Shown piece by piece: positions 43,246 to 54,654 of a stretch of DNA of 64,000 nucleotides. The stretch's first letter is position 1; every line of letters begins with the position of its first letter. The position numbers were made by a program, and so were the translations under genes. The DNA is from Cherax quadricarinatus (lineage: Eukaryota; Arthropoda; Malacostraca; Decapoda; Parastacidae). Under the pieces are notes generated by a model, which saw nothing but the letters and a program-made list of their open reading frames with translations, did not search any database and had not been told where the DNA came from. The stretch covers positions 39,908,425 to 39,972,424 of the forward strand of contig NC_091298.1 in assembly GCF_038502225.1 (NCBI RefSeq). The letters run 5' to 3'.

Positions 43246-44213
43246 TGTGTGAGGGGTATTAGTGCGTGTGAGGGGTGTTAGTGTGTGTGAGGGGTGTTAG
43301 TGTGTGTGAGGGTGTTAGTGTGTGTGAGGGGTGTTAGTGTGTGTGAGGGGTGTTAGTGTGTGTGAGAGGTGTTAGTGTGAGTGAGGGGTGTTAGTGTGTG
43401 TGAGGGGTGTTAGTGTGTGTGAGGGTGTTAGTGTATGTGAGGGGTGTTAGTGTGTGTGAGGGGTGTTAGTGTGTGTGAGGGGTGTTAGTGTGTGTGAGGG
43501 TGTTAGTGTGTGTGAGGGGTGTTAGTGTGTGTGAGGGTGTTAGTGTGTGTGAGGGGTGTCAGTGTGCGTGAGTGGGGATAGTGTGTGTGGGGTGTGTTAT
43601 TGGGTGGGGGGTGTTAGTGTTTGAGAGGGGTGTTAGTGTGCATCTTGGTGTTAGAGTGTGGATTGTTTCAGTGTGTGCTGGGGTGTTATTGTCTGTGAGG
43701 GGTGTTAGTGTGTGTGAAGGTATAAGAGTGTGTGAGGGTGTTAGTGTGTGTGAGGGGTGTTAGTGTGTGTGAGGGGTGTTAGTGTGTGTGAGGGGTGTTA
43801 GTGTGTGTGAGGGGTGCTAGTGTGTGTGGGGTTGTTAGTGTGTGTGAGGGGGAGTTAGTGTGTGAGAGGGGTGTTAGTGTGTGGGCGTGTTAGCGTGTGT
43901 ATTGGTGTTAGTGTGTGTCTGCTGTGTTAATGTGTGTGGGTGTTTTAGTGTGGGAGGGCTGTTAGTGTGTTCCTGGAATGTTAGTGCTTGTGGGAGTGTT
44001 AGTTTGTGTGAGGGGTGTTATTGTGTGTGTAGGGGTGTTATTGTTTGTGAGAGTGTTCGTGTGTGTGTGGGTGTTAGTGTGTGTGAGGGGTGTTAGTATG
44101 TGTGAGGGGTGTCAGTGTACGTGATCGGTGTCAGTGTGTGCGGGGGTGTCAGTGTGCGTGTGGGGTTGTCAGTGTGTGCGGGGGTGTAAGTGGCTGTTGG
44201 GGTGTTAGTGTGT
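43246..44213. repeat. GT-rich minisatellite, block 1b
   Basis: Continuation after the short insertion. It is the most homogeneous part of the array at 43260-43560 (GTGTGTGAGGGGTGTTAGT repeated almost without change). Confidence 0.95.
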
Positions 44214-45350
44214 ACTCACCTAGTTGTACTCACCTAGTTGAGGTTGCGGGGGTCGATTCCGAGCTCCTGGCCCCGCCTCTTCACTGATCGCTACTAGGTC
44301 ACTCTCCATGAACCGTGAGCTTTATCATACCTCTGCTTAAAGCTATGTATGGATCCTGCCTCCACTACATCGCTTCCCAAACTATTCCACTTACTGACTA
44401 CTCTGTGGCTGAAGAAATACTTCCTAACATCCCTGTGATTCATCTGTGTCTTCAACTTACAACTGTGTCCCCTTGTTACTGTGTCCCATCTCTGGAACAT
44501 CCTGTCTTTGTCCACCTTGTCAATTCCTCTCAATATTTTGTATGTCGTTATCATGTCCCCCCTATCTCTCCTGTACTCCAGTGTCGTCAGGTTGATTTCC
44601 GTTAACCTCTCCTCGTAGGACATACCTCTTAGCTCTGGGACTAGTCTTGTTGCAAACCTTTGCACTTTCTCTAGTTTCTTTACGTGCTTGGCTAGGTGTG
44701 GGTTCCAAACTGGTGCCGCATACTTCAATATGGGCCAAACGTACACGGTGTACAGGGTCCTGAACGATTCCTTATTAAGATGTCGGAATGCTGTTCTGAG
44801 GTTTGCTAGGCGCCCATATGCTGCAGCAGTTATTTGGTTGATGTGCGCTTCAGGAGATGTGCCTGGTGTTATACTCACCCGAAGATCTTTTTCCTTGAGT
44901 GAGGTTTGTAGTCTCTGGCCCCCTAGACTGTACTCCGTTGTCGGTCTTCTTTGCCCTTCCCCAATCTTCATGACTTTGCACTTGGTGGGATTGAACTCCA
45001 GGAGCCAATTGCTGGACAAGGTCTGCAGCCTGTCCAGATCCCTTTTTAGTTCTGCCTGGTCTTCGATCGAGTGAATTCTTCTCATCAACTTCACGTCATC
45101 TGCAAACAGGGACACCTCAGAGACTATTCCTTCCGTCATGTCGTTCACAAATACCAGAAACAGCACTGGTCCTAGGACTGACCCCTGTGGGACCCCGCTG
45201 GTCACAGGTGCCCACTCTGACACCTCGCCACGTACCATGACTCGCTGCTGTCTTCCTGACAAGTATTCCCTGATCCATTGTAGTGCCTTCCCTGTTATCC
45301 CTGCTGGGTCCTCCAGGTTTGCACCAATCTCTTGTGTGGAACTGTGTCAA
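44214..45350 (-). mobile_element. LINE family B, copy 1 (5'-truncated)
   Basis: The minus-strand 3' end is two tandem copies of CTAGGTGAGTACAA, abutting TGTGT of the minisatellite at 44213. The 3' UTR contains CGGGGCCAGGAGCTCGGAAT. The 5' end is truncated within the RT at CTGTGTCAAACGCG (45350). Confidence 0.85.
44294..45350 (-). pseudogene. LINE B1 reverse transcriptase, C-terminal half
   Basis: The open frame of 322 codons (44294-45262) begins GRQQRVMVRGEVSEWAPV and includes GVPQGSVLGPVLFLVFVND, SLFADDVKLMRRI (catalytic Asp pair), LEFNPTKCKVMKIGEG, KEKDLRVSI, and the C-terminal PELRGMSYEERL, GDMITTYKIL and NSLGSDVVEAGSIHSFKQRY. Upstream of 45262 the frame shifts and continues EDPAGITGKALQWI to the truncation. 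It lacks the endonuclease and the first catalytic Asp region. The intact C-terminus, including the final SWRVT-stop, makes it the youngest-looking tail among the B copies. Confidence 0.85.
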
Positions 45351-47312
45351 ACGCGTGTGTGTGGGGTTGTCAGTGTGTGTGGTGGTGTCAGTGTGTGTGG
45401 GGGTGTCAGTGTGTGTGGGGGTGTTAGTGTGTGGGGGTGTTAGTGTGTGTGGGGGTGTTAGTGAGTGTGGGGTGTTAGTGTGTGTGGGGTGTTAGTGTGT
45501 GTGGGGGTATTAGTTTGTGTGGGCTGTTAGTGTGTGTGGGGTGTTAGTGTGTGTGGGGGTGTTAGTGTGTGTGGGGTGTTAGTGTGTGTGGGGTGTTAGT
45601 GTGTGTGGGGGTGTTAGTGTGTGTGGGGTTGTCAGTGTGTGTGGGGGTGTCAGTGTGTGTGGGGGCGTCAGTGTGTGTAGTGATGTCAGTGTGTGTGGGG
45701 TGTGAGTGTGTGTGGGGGTGTTAGTGTGTGTGGGGGTGTCAGTGTGTGTGGGGGTGTCAGTGTGTGTGGGGGCGTCAGTGTGTGTGGTGATGTCAGTGGG
45801 TGTGTGGGTGTTAGTGTCGTGTGGGGGTGTTAGTGTCGTGTGGGGGTGTTAGTGGTGCGTGGGGGTGTTAGTAGTGTGTGGGGGTGTTAGTGGTGTGTGG
45901 GGGTGTTAGTGCGTGTGTGGGGTGTTAGTGTGTGTTGGGTGTTAGTGTGTATGTGGGTGTTAGTGTGTGTGGGGGTTTCAGTGTGTGTGGGGGCGTCAGT
46001 GTGTGTGGGGATGTCAGTGTGTGTGGGGGTGTCAGTGTGTGGGGGGGGGGGGGTGTTCAGTGTGTGTATGGGTGTTAGTGTGTGGGTGTGTTAGTGTGTG
46101 TGGTGGTGTTAGTGTGTGATGGGGTGTTAGTGTGTGTGGGGGTGTTAGTGTGTGTGGGGGTGTTAGTGTGCGTGGGGGTGTTAGTGTGTGTTGGGTTGTT
46201 AGTGTGTGTGGGGGTGTCAGTGTGTGTGGGGTTGTCAGTGTGTGTGGGGGTGTGAGTGTGTGCGGGGGTGTGAGTGTGTGTGGGGATGTCAGTGTGTGTG
46301 GGGGTGTCAGTGTGTGTGGGGGTGTCAGCGTGTGTGGGGGTGTTAGTGTGGGTGGGGGTGTCAGTGTGTGTGGGGGTGTTAGTGTGTGGGGGTGTTAGTG
46401 TGTGTGGGGGTGTTAGTGCGTGTGTGGGGTGTTAGTGTGTGTTGGGTGTTAGTGTGTGTGTGGGTGTTAGTGTGTGTGGGGGTTTCAGTGTGTGTGGGGG
46501 CGTCAGTGTGTGTGGGGATGTCAGTGTGTGTGGGGGTGTCAGTGTGGGGGGGGGTGTTCAGTGTGTGTATGGGTGTTAGTGTGTGGGTGTGTTAGTGTGT
46601 GTGGTGGTGTTAGTGTGTGATGGGGTGTTAGTGTGTGTGGGGGTGTTAGTGTGTGTGGGGGTGTTAGTGTGCGTGGGGGTGTTAGTGTGTGTTGGGTTGT
46701 TAGTGTGTGTGGGGGTGTCAGTGTGTGTGGGGTTGTCAGTGTGTGTGGGGGTGTGAGTGTGTGTGGGGGTGTGAGTGTGTGTGGGGATGTCAGTGTGTGT
46801 GGGGGTGTCAGTGTGTGTGGGGGTGTCAGCGTGTGTGGGGGTGTCAGTGTGTGTGGGGGTGTCAGTGTGTGTGGGGGTGTTAGTGTGTGGGGGTGTGTTA
46901 GTGGTGTGTGGGGGTGTTAGTAGTGTGCGGAGGTGTTAGTAATGTGCGGGGGTGTTAGTAGTGTGTGGGGGTGTTAGTGGTATGTGGGGGTGTGGGGTGT
47001 TAGTGTGTGTGAGGGTGTTAGTGTGTGTGTGTGGGTCAGTGTGTGTGCGTGGGTCAGTGTGTGTGGGTGGGTCAGTGTGTGTGGGTGGGTCAGTGTGTGT
47101 GTGTGGGTCAGTGTGTGTGGGTGGGTCAGTGTGTGTGGGGGTGTCAGTGTGTGTGGGGGTGTCAGTGTGTGTGGGGGTGTCAGTGTGTGTGGGGGGGTCA
47201 GGGTGGGTGGGGGTGTTAGTGTGTGAGGGTGTTAGTGTGAGTATGGGTGTTAGTGTGTGTGGGGGAGTTAGTGTGTGTGGGGGTGTCAGTGTGTGTGGGG
47301 GTGTCAGTGTGT
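45351..47312. repeat. GT-rich minisatellite, block 2, with ~501-bp duplication
   Basis: Mostly 18-bp units TGTCAGTGTGTGTGGGGG. Segments around 45890-46395 and 46391-46896 are near-identical (for example TGTGTGTATGGGTGTTAGTG at 46061 and 46562, offset 501 bp), showing recent block duplication. Plus-strand frames with VSVCGG repeats are artefacts. Confidence 0.95.
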
Positions 47313-47466
47313 ACTCACCTATTTGTACTCACCTATTTGTGGTTGCAGGGGTCGAGTCTTAGCTCCTGGCCCCGCCTCTTCAACGGTTGCTACTAGGCCC
47401 TCTCTCTCCCCGCTCCATGAGCTTTATCAAACCTCGTCTTAAAACTGTGTATGGTTCCTGCCTCCA

Positions 47467-50395
47467 CTAGTCATTTTCTAGGCTATTCCACTGTCTTACA
47501 ACTCTGTGACTGAAGAAATACTTCCTAATATCTCTCTGACTCATTTGTGTCTTCAACTTCCAATTGTGGCCTCTTGTTTCTGTGTCCACTCCCTGGAACA
47601 TCCTGTCTTTGTCCACCTTGTCTATTCCACTCAGTATTTTATATGTCGTTATCATGTCTCCCCTGACCCTCCTGTCCTCCAGTGTCGTCAGGCCGATTTC
47701 CCTTAATCTTTCTTCATAGGACATTCCCCTTAGCTCTGGAACTATCCTTGTCGCAAACCTTTGTACTTTCTCTAGTTTCTTGACGTGCTTTATCAAGTGC
47801 GGGTTCCAAACAGGTGCTGCATACCCCAGTATGGGCCTGACATACACGGTGTACAGTGTCTTGAACGATTCCTTACTAAGGTATCGGAATGCTGTTCTCA
47901 GGTTTGCCAGGCGCCCATATGCTGCAGCAGTTATCTGGTTGATGTGTGCTTCCGGAGACATGCTCGGTGTTATACTCACCCCAAGATCTTTCTCCTTGAG
48001 TGAAGTTTGCAGTCTTTGGCCACCTAGCCTATACTCGGTCTGTGGTCTTCTGTGCCCTTCCCCTATCTTCATGACTTTGCATTTGGCAGGATTAAATTCG
48101 AGAAGCCATTTGCTGGACCAGGTGTCCAGTCTGTCCAGGTTTCTTTGAAGTCCTGCCTGGTCCTCAACAGATTTAATTCTCCTCATTAACTTCACATCAT
48201 CTGCAAACAGGGACACTTCTGAGTCTAACCCTTCCATCATGTCGTTCACATATACCAAAAATAGCACTGGTCCTAGGACCGACCCCTGTGGGACCCCGCT
48301 CGTCACAGGTGCCCACTGTGATACAACATTACGTACCATGACTCGTTGTTGTCTCCCTGTCAGGTATTCTCTGATCCATTGCAGTGCCCTTCCTGTTATA
48401 TGCGCCTGATGCTCTAGCTTCTGCACTAATCTCTTGTGAGGAACTGTGTCAAAGGCCTTCTTGCAGTCCAAGAAGATGCAATCAACCCACCCCTCTCTCT
48501 CGTGTCTTACTTCTGTTATTTTATCATAAAACTCCAGAAGGTTTGTGACACAGGATTTGCCTTCCATGAATCCGTGCTGGTTGGCATTTATACTCTTGTT
48601 CCGTTCCAGGTGCTCCACCACTCTCCTCCTGATAATCTTCTCCATAATTTTGCATACTATACACGTCAATGACACAGGTCTATAGTTTAGTGCCTCTTTT
48701 CTGTCTCCTTTTTTAAAAATGGGAACTACATTTGCCGTCTTCCATACCTCAGGTAGTTGCCCAGTTTCCAGGGACGTGTTGAAGATTGTGGTAAGTGGCA
48801 CGCACAACATATCTGCTCCCTCTCTAAGGACCCACGGAGAGATGTCCGGTCCCATTGCCTTTGAGGTATCGATGTCCCTTAGCAGTTTCTTCACCTCCTC
48901 CTCATCTGTATGTATGTCGTCCAACACTTGTTGGTGTATTCCTTGCTGGTGTCCCCATCTGTTCTGTCCCCCCAGAGTCCTTCCTGTCTCTACTGTAAAT
49001 ACTTCCTTAAATCTCGTGTTGAGCTCCTCACATACCTCTTGATCGTTTCTTGTGAGTTCTCCACCTTCTTTCCTCAGCCTTATCACCTGGTCCTTGACTG
49101 TTATCTTCCTCCTAATGTGGCTATACAGCAGTTTCGGGTCAGATTTGACTTTCGATGCTATGTCGTTTTCATACTGTCGCTGGGCCTCCCTCCTTATCTG
49201 CGCATACTCGTTTCTGGCTCTTCTACTAATCTCCTTGTTTTCCTGGGTCCTATGCCTCCTGTACCTTTTCCATTCTCTGTTGCACTTAGTTTTTGCCTCC
49301 CTACACCTTCGGGTAAACCAAGGACTCGTTTTGGTCTTCCTATTATTTCTGTTTCCCTTGGGAACAAAACTTTCCTCTGCCTCCTTGCACTTTGTTGCCA
49401 CATATTCCATCATCTCGTTTACTGATTTTCCTACCATTTTTCTGTCCCACTGAACCTCCTGCAGGAAGTTTCTCATACCTGTGTAGTCCCCCCTTTTATA
49501 GTTTGGCCTGACCCCTTCAGTTCCTGTTACCTTCTCCACTTGTAACTCTACTATATAATCAAAACTCAGAACCACATGATCGCTAGCTCCAAGGGGCCTC
49601 TCGTAAGTGATGTCCTCAATGTCTGAACTGCTCAGGGTGAACACAAGATCCAGTCTTGCTGGCTCATCCTCCCCTCTCTCTCTGGTTGTGTCCCTGACAT
49701 GTTGATGCATGAGGTTTTCAAGTACCACATCCATCATCTTGGCTCTCCATGTTTCGGGACCCCCATGTGGCTCCAGGTTTTCCCAGTCGATCTCCCTGTT
49801 GTTGAAATCGCCCATTACCAGTAACTTTGCTCTGCTCGAGTGACCCCTCAAGGAAGGTTCCTTGATGTTGGTGAGGGGCTCTTGATTTAGGGAATTGGAT
49901 CTGTGCTCCAGTTCCCTGAATTAAGCCTGAATGCCTTCCACAACCCCCTCCCAGGCGCTGTATAATCCTCCGGGTTTAGCGCTTCCCCCTTGATTATAAT
50001 AATAATAATCTGCTCGAGTGAGCTCTTCTTGCCACCTCAGCCAGTGTGTCCACCATCACCCTGTTGTTTTCTTCGTACTCCTCTCTTGGCGTCCTGCAGT
50101 TCTGTGGTGGGTTATACATCACTCCAATGACTACTTTATGTTCTCCGGACTGAATTGTACCTACAATGTAGTCTCTTTCTCCAATCATGTCCATGCCTTC
50201 CATTTCCTCAAATCCCCATCGGTGTTTTATGAGCAGTGCAACCCCTCCTCCCCCTCTACTCCTATCTTTCCTCAGGATCTGATATCCCATTGGGAAGATT
50301 GTGTCTGTTATTGTCTCAGCGAGTTTTGTTTCTGTGACTCTTATGATGTCTTGGGATTTTTCACTGATTCTTTCGTTCCACTCCTCATGTTCATT
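47467..50395 (-). pseudogene. LINE B2 endonuclease-reverse transcriptase (ORF2-like), near-intact
   Basis: The main frame (47467-49851, 794 codons) has, by residue: GDFN 14-17 and SDH 90-92 (APE-type endonuclease), a basic linker 160-260, NYRPVSLT about 389-396, QHGFMEGKSC about 425-434, LDCKKAFDTV about 461-470 (first catalytic Asp), SGVPQGS 518-524, FADDVK 549-554 (catalytic Asp pair), and a C-terminal GDMITTYKIL region. The endonuclease N-terminus (GYQILRKDR, GGGVALLIKHRWGF, VIGVMYNPPQNC) continues at 49994-50395 beyond a SINE inserted between HSSR and AKLLV. A 1-2-base loss at about 47466 ends the protein at NSLEND, about 25 residues early. The enzyme would nick target DNA and reverse transcribe its own RNA. 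Jockey/CR1 group by motifs; the exact clade is not assigned. Confidence 0.85.
49844..50008 (+). mobile_element. SINE/MITE-like insertion with (AAT)n tail and 13-bp target duplication
   Basis: Begins CCCCTCAAGGAAGGTTCCTT and ends TTGATTATAATAATAATAAT. TCTGCTCGAGTGA lies on both sides (49831-49843 and 50009-50021). I recognise the body (CCTCCGGGTTTAGCGCTTCC) as a very common decapod interspersed repeat. The A/T-rich tail and long target duplication indicate LINE-mobilised insertion on the plus strand, opposite to the host LINE. Confidence 0.85.
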
Positions 50396-50651
50396 CGTGT
50401 GTGGGGGTGTCAGTGTGTGTGGGGTGTCAGTGTGTGAGGCGGTGTCAATGTGTGTGGGGGTGTTACTGTGTGGGGGTGTTAGTGTGTGTGGGGGTGTTAG
50501 TGTGTGTGGGGTTGTTAGTGTGCGTGGGGGTGTTAGTGTGTGTGGGGTTGTTAGTGTGTGTGGGGGTGTTAGTGTATGTGGGGGTGTTAGTGTGTGTGGG
50601 GGTGTTAGTGTGTGTGGGGGTGTTAGTGTGTGTGGGGGTGTTAGTGTGTGT
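50396..50651. repeat. GT-rich minisatellite, block 3
   Basis: About 14 units of the 18-bp form lie between the 5' end of LINE B2 and the 3' end of LINE B3. Confidence 0.95.
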
Positions 50652-53600
50652 ACTCACCTATTTGTACTCACCTATTTGTGGTTGCAGGGGTCGAGTCACA
50701 GCTCCTGGCCCCGCCTCTTCGCTGATTGCTACTAGGTTCTTTCTCTCCCTGCCCCATGAGCTCTATCATACCTCGTCTTAAAACTATGTATGGTTCCTGC
50801 CTCCACTACATCACTTTCTAGGCTATTCCATGGCCTGACTACTCTATGAATGAAGAAATACTTCCTAACATCCCTTTGATTCATCTGAGTCTTCAATTTC
50901 CAATTGTGACCTCTTGTGTCTGTGTCCCATCTCTGGAACATCCCGTCTTTGTGCACCTCGTCTATTCCGCGCAGTATTTTATATGTCGTTATCATGTCTC
51001 CCCTGACCCTCCTGTCCTCCAGTGTCGTCAGGCCGATTTCCCTCAACCTTTCTTCATAGGACAATCCCCGTAGCTCTGGGACTAGTCTTGTTGCAAACCT
51101 TTGCACTTTCTCTAATTTCTTGACGTGCTTGACTAGGTGTGGATTCCAAACTGGTGCTGCATACTCCAGTATGGGCCTGACGTAGATGGTATACAGAGTC
51201 TTAAACGAATCCTTACTGAGGTATCGGAACGCTATCCATAGGTTTGCCAGGCGCCCGTATGCTGCAGCAGTTATCTGATTGATGTGTGCCTCAGGAGATA
51301 TGCTCGGTGTTATACTCACCCCCAGATCTTTTTCCTTGAGTGAGGTTTGCAGTCTTTGGCCATCTAAACTATATTGTGTCTGCGGTCTTCTTTGCCCTTC
51401 CCCAATCTTTATGACTTTGCATTTGCAAGGAGCCAGTTGCTGGACCAGGCTTGTAGCCTGTCCAGGTCTCTTTGTAGTCCTGCCTGATCCTCGTCCGATT
51501 TGATTCTTCTCATTAACTTCACATCATCTGCAAACAAGGACACTTCTGAGTCTATCCCTTCCGTTATGTCGTTCACATATACCAAGAACAGCACAGGTCC
51601 TAGGACTGACCCCTGTGGAACCCCGCTTGTCACAGGCGCCCACTCTGACACCTCGTCGCGTACCATGACTCGTTGTTGCCTCCCTGTCAGGTATTCTCTG
51701 ATCCATTGCAGTGCCTTTCCTGTTATGTGTGCCTGGTCTTCTAGCTTTTGCAGTAACCTCTTGTGAGGAACTGTGTCGAAGGCCTTCTTGCAGACCAAAA
51801 ATATGCAGTCGATCCATCCCTCTCTCTCTTGTCTTACTTCTGTCACCTTGTCATAAAACTCTAGTAGGTTTGTGACACAGGATTTTCCTTCCCTGAAACC
51901 GTGCTGGTTGTCAATTATACACTTGTTTCTTTCCAGGTGCCCCACCACTCTCCTCCTGATGATCTTCTCCATGACCTTGCATACTATACACGTTAGTGAT
52001 ACAGGTCTGTAGTTTAGTGCCTCATGTCTGTCTCCCTTTTTAAAAATTGGGACTACATTTGCCATTTTCCATACCTCAGGGAGTTGCCCAGTTTCAAATG
52101 ATGTGTTGAAGATCTTTGTAAATGGCTCACACAATATTTCTGCTCCCTCTTTAAGGACCCATGGAGAGATGTTGTCTGGTCCCACCGCCTTTGAGGTGTC
52201 AAGTTCGCATAGCAGCTTCTTCACCTCCTCCTTGGTTATATGTACCTCATCCAGCACTTGCTGGTGTGCCCCCCTGTTCTGATTTCTTGGAGTCCTATTG
52301 GTTTCCACTGTAAATACCTCTTCAAATCTTGTGTTGAGCTCCTGACAAACCTCTCGGTCGTTTCTTGTAAATTCCCCATCACCCTTCCTCAGTCTGATTA
52401 CCTGGTCCTTGACTGTTGTTTTCCTCCTGATGTGGCTGTACAACAGCTTCGGGTCAGTCTTTACTTTTGATGCTATGTCATTTTCATATTGTCTCTGAGC
52501 CTCCTTTCTTATCTGTGCATATTCGTTTCTGGCTCTTTGGCTGATTTCTTTATTTTCCTGAGTTCTCTGTCTTCTATACCTTTTCCATTCTCTAGTACAC
52601 CTAGTTTTTGCCTCCCTACACCTTTGGGTGAACCAAGGACTCGTTCTGTTCTTCCCATTATTTCTGTTTCCCTTGGGAACAAACCTCTCCTCTGCCTCCT
52701 TGCATTTTGTTGCTACATAGTCCATCATTTCTTGTACTGGTTTTCCTGTCAGTTCCCTCTCCCACTGAATGTCTTGAAGGAAGTTCCTCATGCCTGAGTA
52801 GTTCCCCCTTTTGTAGTTTGGTTTTTCCCAGCCTATTCCTGCTACTCTCTCCACTTGGAGCTCAACTATGTAGTCGAAGCACAGAACCACATGATCACTA
52901 GCTCCCAGGGGCCTTTCATACATGATACCCTCGATGTCCGAACTACTCATGGTGAATACAAGGTCCAACCTTGCTGGTTCATCCTCTCCTCTCTCTCTGG
53001 TAGTGTCTCTAACATGTTGATGCATGAGGTTTTTCAGTACCACATCCATCATCTTGGCTCTCCATGTTTCGGGACCCCCATGGGGCTCCAGGTTTTCCCA
53101 GTCAATCTCCTTGTGATTGAAATCACCCATAACTAGTAACTTTGCTCCCCCCATGTGTGCTCTCCTGGCCACCTCGGCTAGTGTGTCGATCATTGCTCTG
53201 TTGCTCTCATCGTATTCTTCTCTTGGCCTTCTGCAGTTCTGTGGTGGGTTGTACATTACTGCAATTATCACCTTATGTCCCTCAGACTGGATTGTTCATA
53301 CTAAGTAGTCCCTTTCGCCCGTGCCATCCATTCCTTCCATTTTCTCAAAACCCCACTGGTTTTTAATGAGCAGTGCAACTCCTCCTCCCCCTCTCCTCCC
53401 TCTGTCTTTCCTGAGGATTTGATATCCGGATGGAAAGATTGAATCTGTTATTATTCTGGTGACTTTTGTTTCTGTGAGTGCTATTATGTCTGGGGATGTC
53501 TCTGATTCTTTTGTGCCACTCCTCATACTTGTTTGTTATTCCATCTGCATTTGTATACCACACCTTCAACTTCTTTTCTAAGACTGTGGTCTGGCAGGTA

Positions 53601-54557
53601 TATTGGGGTTGGGAAAGTGGGAGACCTGGTAAGGAACTATGGGTTGTTGCTGTGGGGGTGGAGTTTGTAATGTAGTGGGTGGGGGCATTGGATGTGGCAT
53701 GGGTGTTTTGATTTAGAGTGTTTGGTTGCACTGGGGTTGACCTGGTTGGGAGGCTTCTATAGGAAGTTGTGAGGGAGGCTGTATTTGATCTTCTTCCTGG
53801 GTCTGGGTGTGTGTGCGTGTGTGTGTGTGTGTGTAATTATGTGTCGAATTATGTGTGGGTTTATGTGTCTGAAAAGTAGGTGGCTTGTGCTTGGAGTGTA
53901 ATGTAGATTCTCAGTTGTCGCTTGTGTCCACAACCTCTTGTGACCTGACTCCCACCCTGCTTATAGTGAGTTAATCCTTGTTCAATGGATTACCATTTGC
54001 TAAACCTTATTGAATACTTGAGTGCCTATTCTTTATCGTGCTATGAGAGTTAGACCATTCACATTCAGCTTGGCGGTTAATTGGAACCTGGACCCCACAC
54101 CCAAACAACCACTCATAGGTGATACAGTACTTGTCGTGCAGCTGTAGCACTGTAGATTGTCCAGGTCGATATGACGTCCTGGCGTAGATCCAGCTCGATG
54201 TACGTCCTGGCGTAGATCCACCTCAATTTCTTCTCGTTAATAATTACCCTATTCACTGTATTTCTTTCACTGGTCACACGATTGTTTCACTTTATTATCT
54301 CTCTTGGGTGACACTTGACAACGTCGCCTTACACACCAGCCTGCCCACTCTGCGCCACAACGTTTTTATTTTCTAGATCACTTACAAAATTGTGGCTCTC
54401 CCCATACTTATGTGGCTCAGGCAGATTAAAAATCACTTCTAGGATTGTTCACTACCCTGACACACTTAGCAACTTTTGCAGAACACTTAGGTAGCCCTCA
54501 AAAACACTTATATTCCCGGAGCGCGGAAGCGTGACTAGCGCGCTCGCTGTCCCTGCA
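50652..54557 (-). mobile_element. LINE family B, copy 3 (probably full length, ~3.9 kb)
   Basis: The 3' end has tandem ATAGGTGAGTACAA at 50652. The 5' end, at about 54557, begins on the minus strand AGGGACAGCGAGCGCGCTAG, is GC-rich and is followed by ~800 bp without a long frame (a putative 5' UTR with a 26-bp direct repeat around GACGTCCTGGCGTAGATCCA and a short TG tract). Minisatellite lies on both sides. Confidence 0.8.
50732..53731 (-). pseudogene. LINE B3 endonuclease-reverse transcriptase, frameshifted
   Basis: The N-terminal frame (53731 leftward) contains LKVWYTNADGITNKYEEW, the start of the endonuclease. A shift near 53520 leads to PDIIALTETKVT (catalytic Glu present) and GGGVALLIKNQWGFEKM. 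A stop at about 53297 precedes MIIAVMYNPPQNC, after which 620 codons are open (51409-53271) with GDFNHKEIDW, GASDHVVLCFDY, VPIFKKGDRHEALNYRPVS, FLVCKKAFDTVPHK (Asp of the first catalytic block replaced by Val in FLDCKK, the following D kept), GVPQGSVLGP and SLFADDVKLMRRI. A deletion near 51425 removes EFNPTK. The last frame (50732-51319) runs to a full C-terminus NSLESDVVEAGTIHSF. Three or four lesions in all. Confidence 0.85.
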
Positions 54558-54654
54558 ATGTGTTAGTGTGTGTGGGGGTGTTAGTGTGTGTGGGGGTGTT
54601 AATGTGTGTGGGGGCGTCAGTGTGTGTGGGGTTGTCAGTGTGTGTGGGGTTGTC
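54558..54654. repeat. GT-rich minisatellite, block 4 (short)
   Basis: Five to six units, then TCATGTATGCATGG starts an older LINE B copy. This is the last block of the GT-rich array. Confidence 0.93.

Larger units (their letters stand above)
47313..50395 (-). mobile_element. LINE family B, copy 2, interrupted by a SINE
   Basis: The 3' end carries tandem ATAGGTGAGTACAA at the minisatellite boundary (47313). The 5' end lies in the endonuclease (about 50395, GAGTGGAACGAAAGAATCAG on the minus strand). It contains the longest real coding frame of the window. Confidence 0.88.

Noticed and set aside
47780..49453. Plus-strand frames opposite LINE B2 (for example 171 codons at 48910-49425)
   Set aside because: Antisense shadows of the LINE endonuclease-RT frame. 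No independent coding signal.
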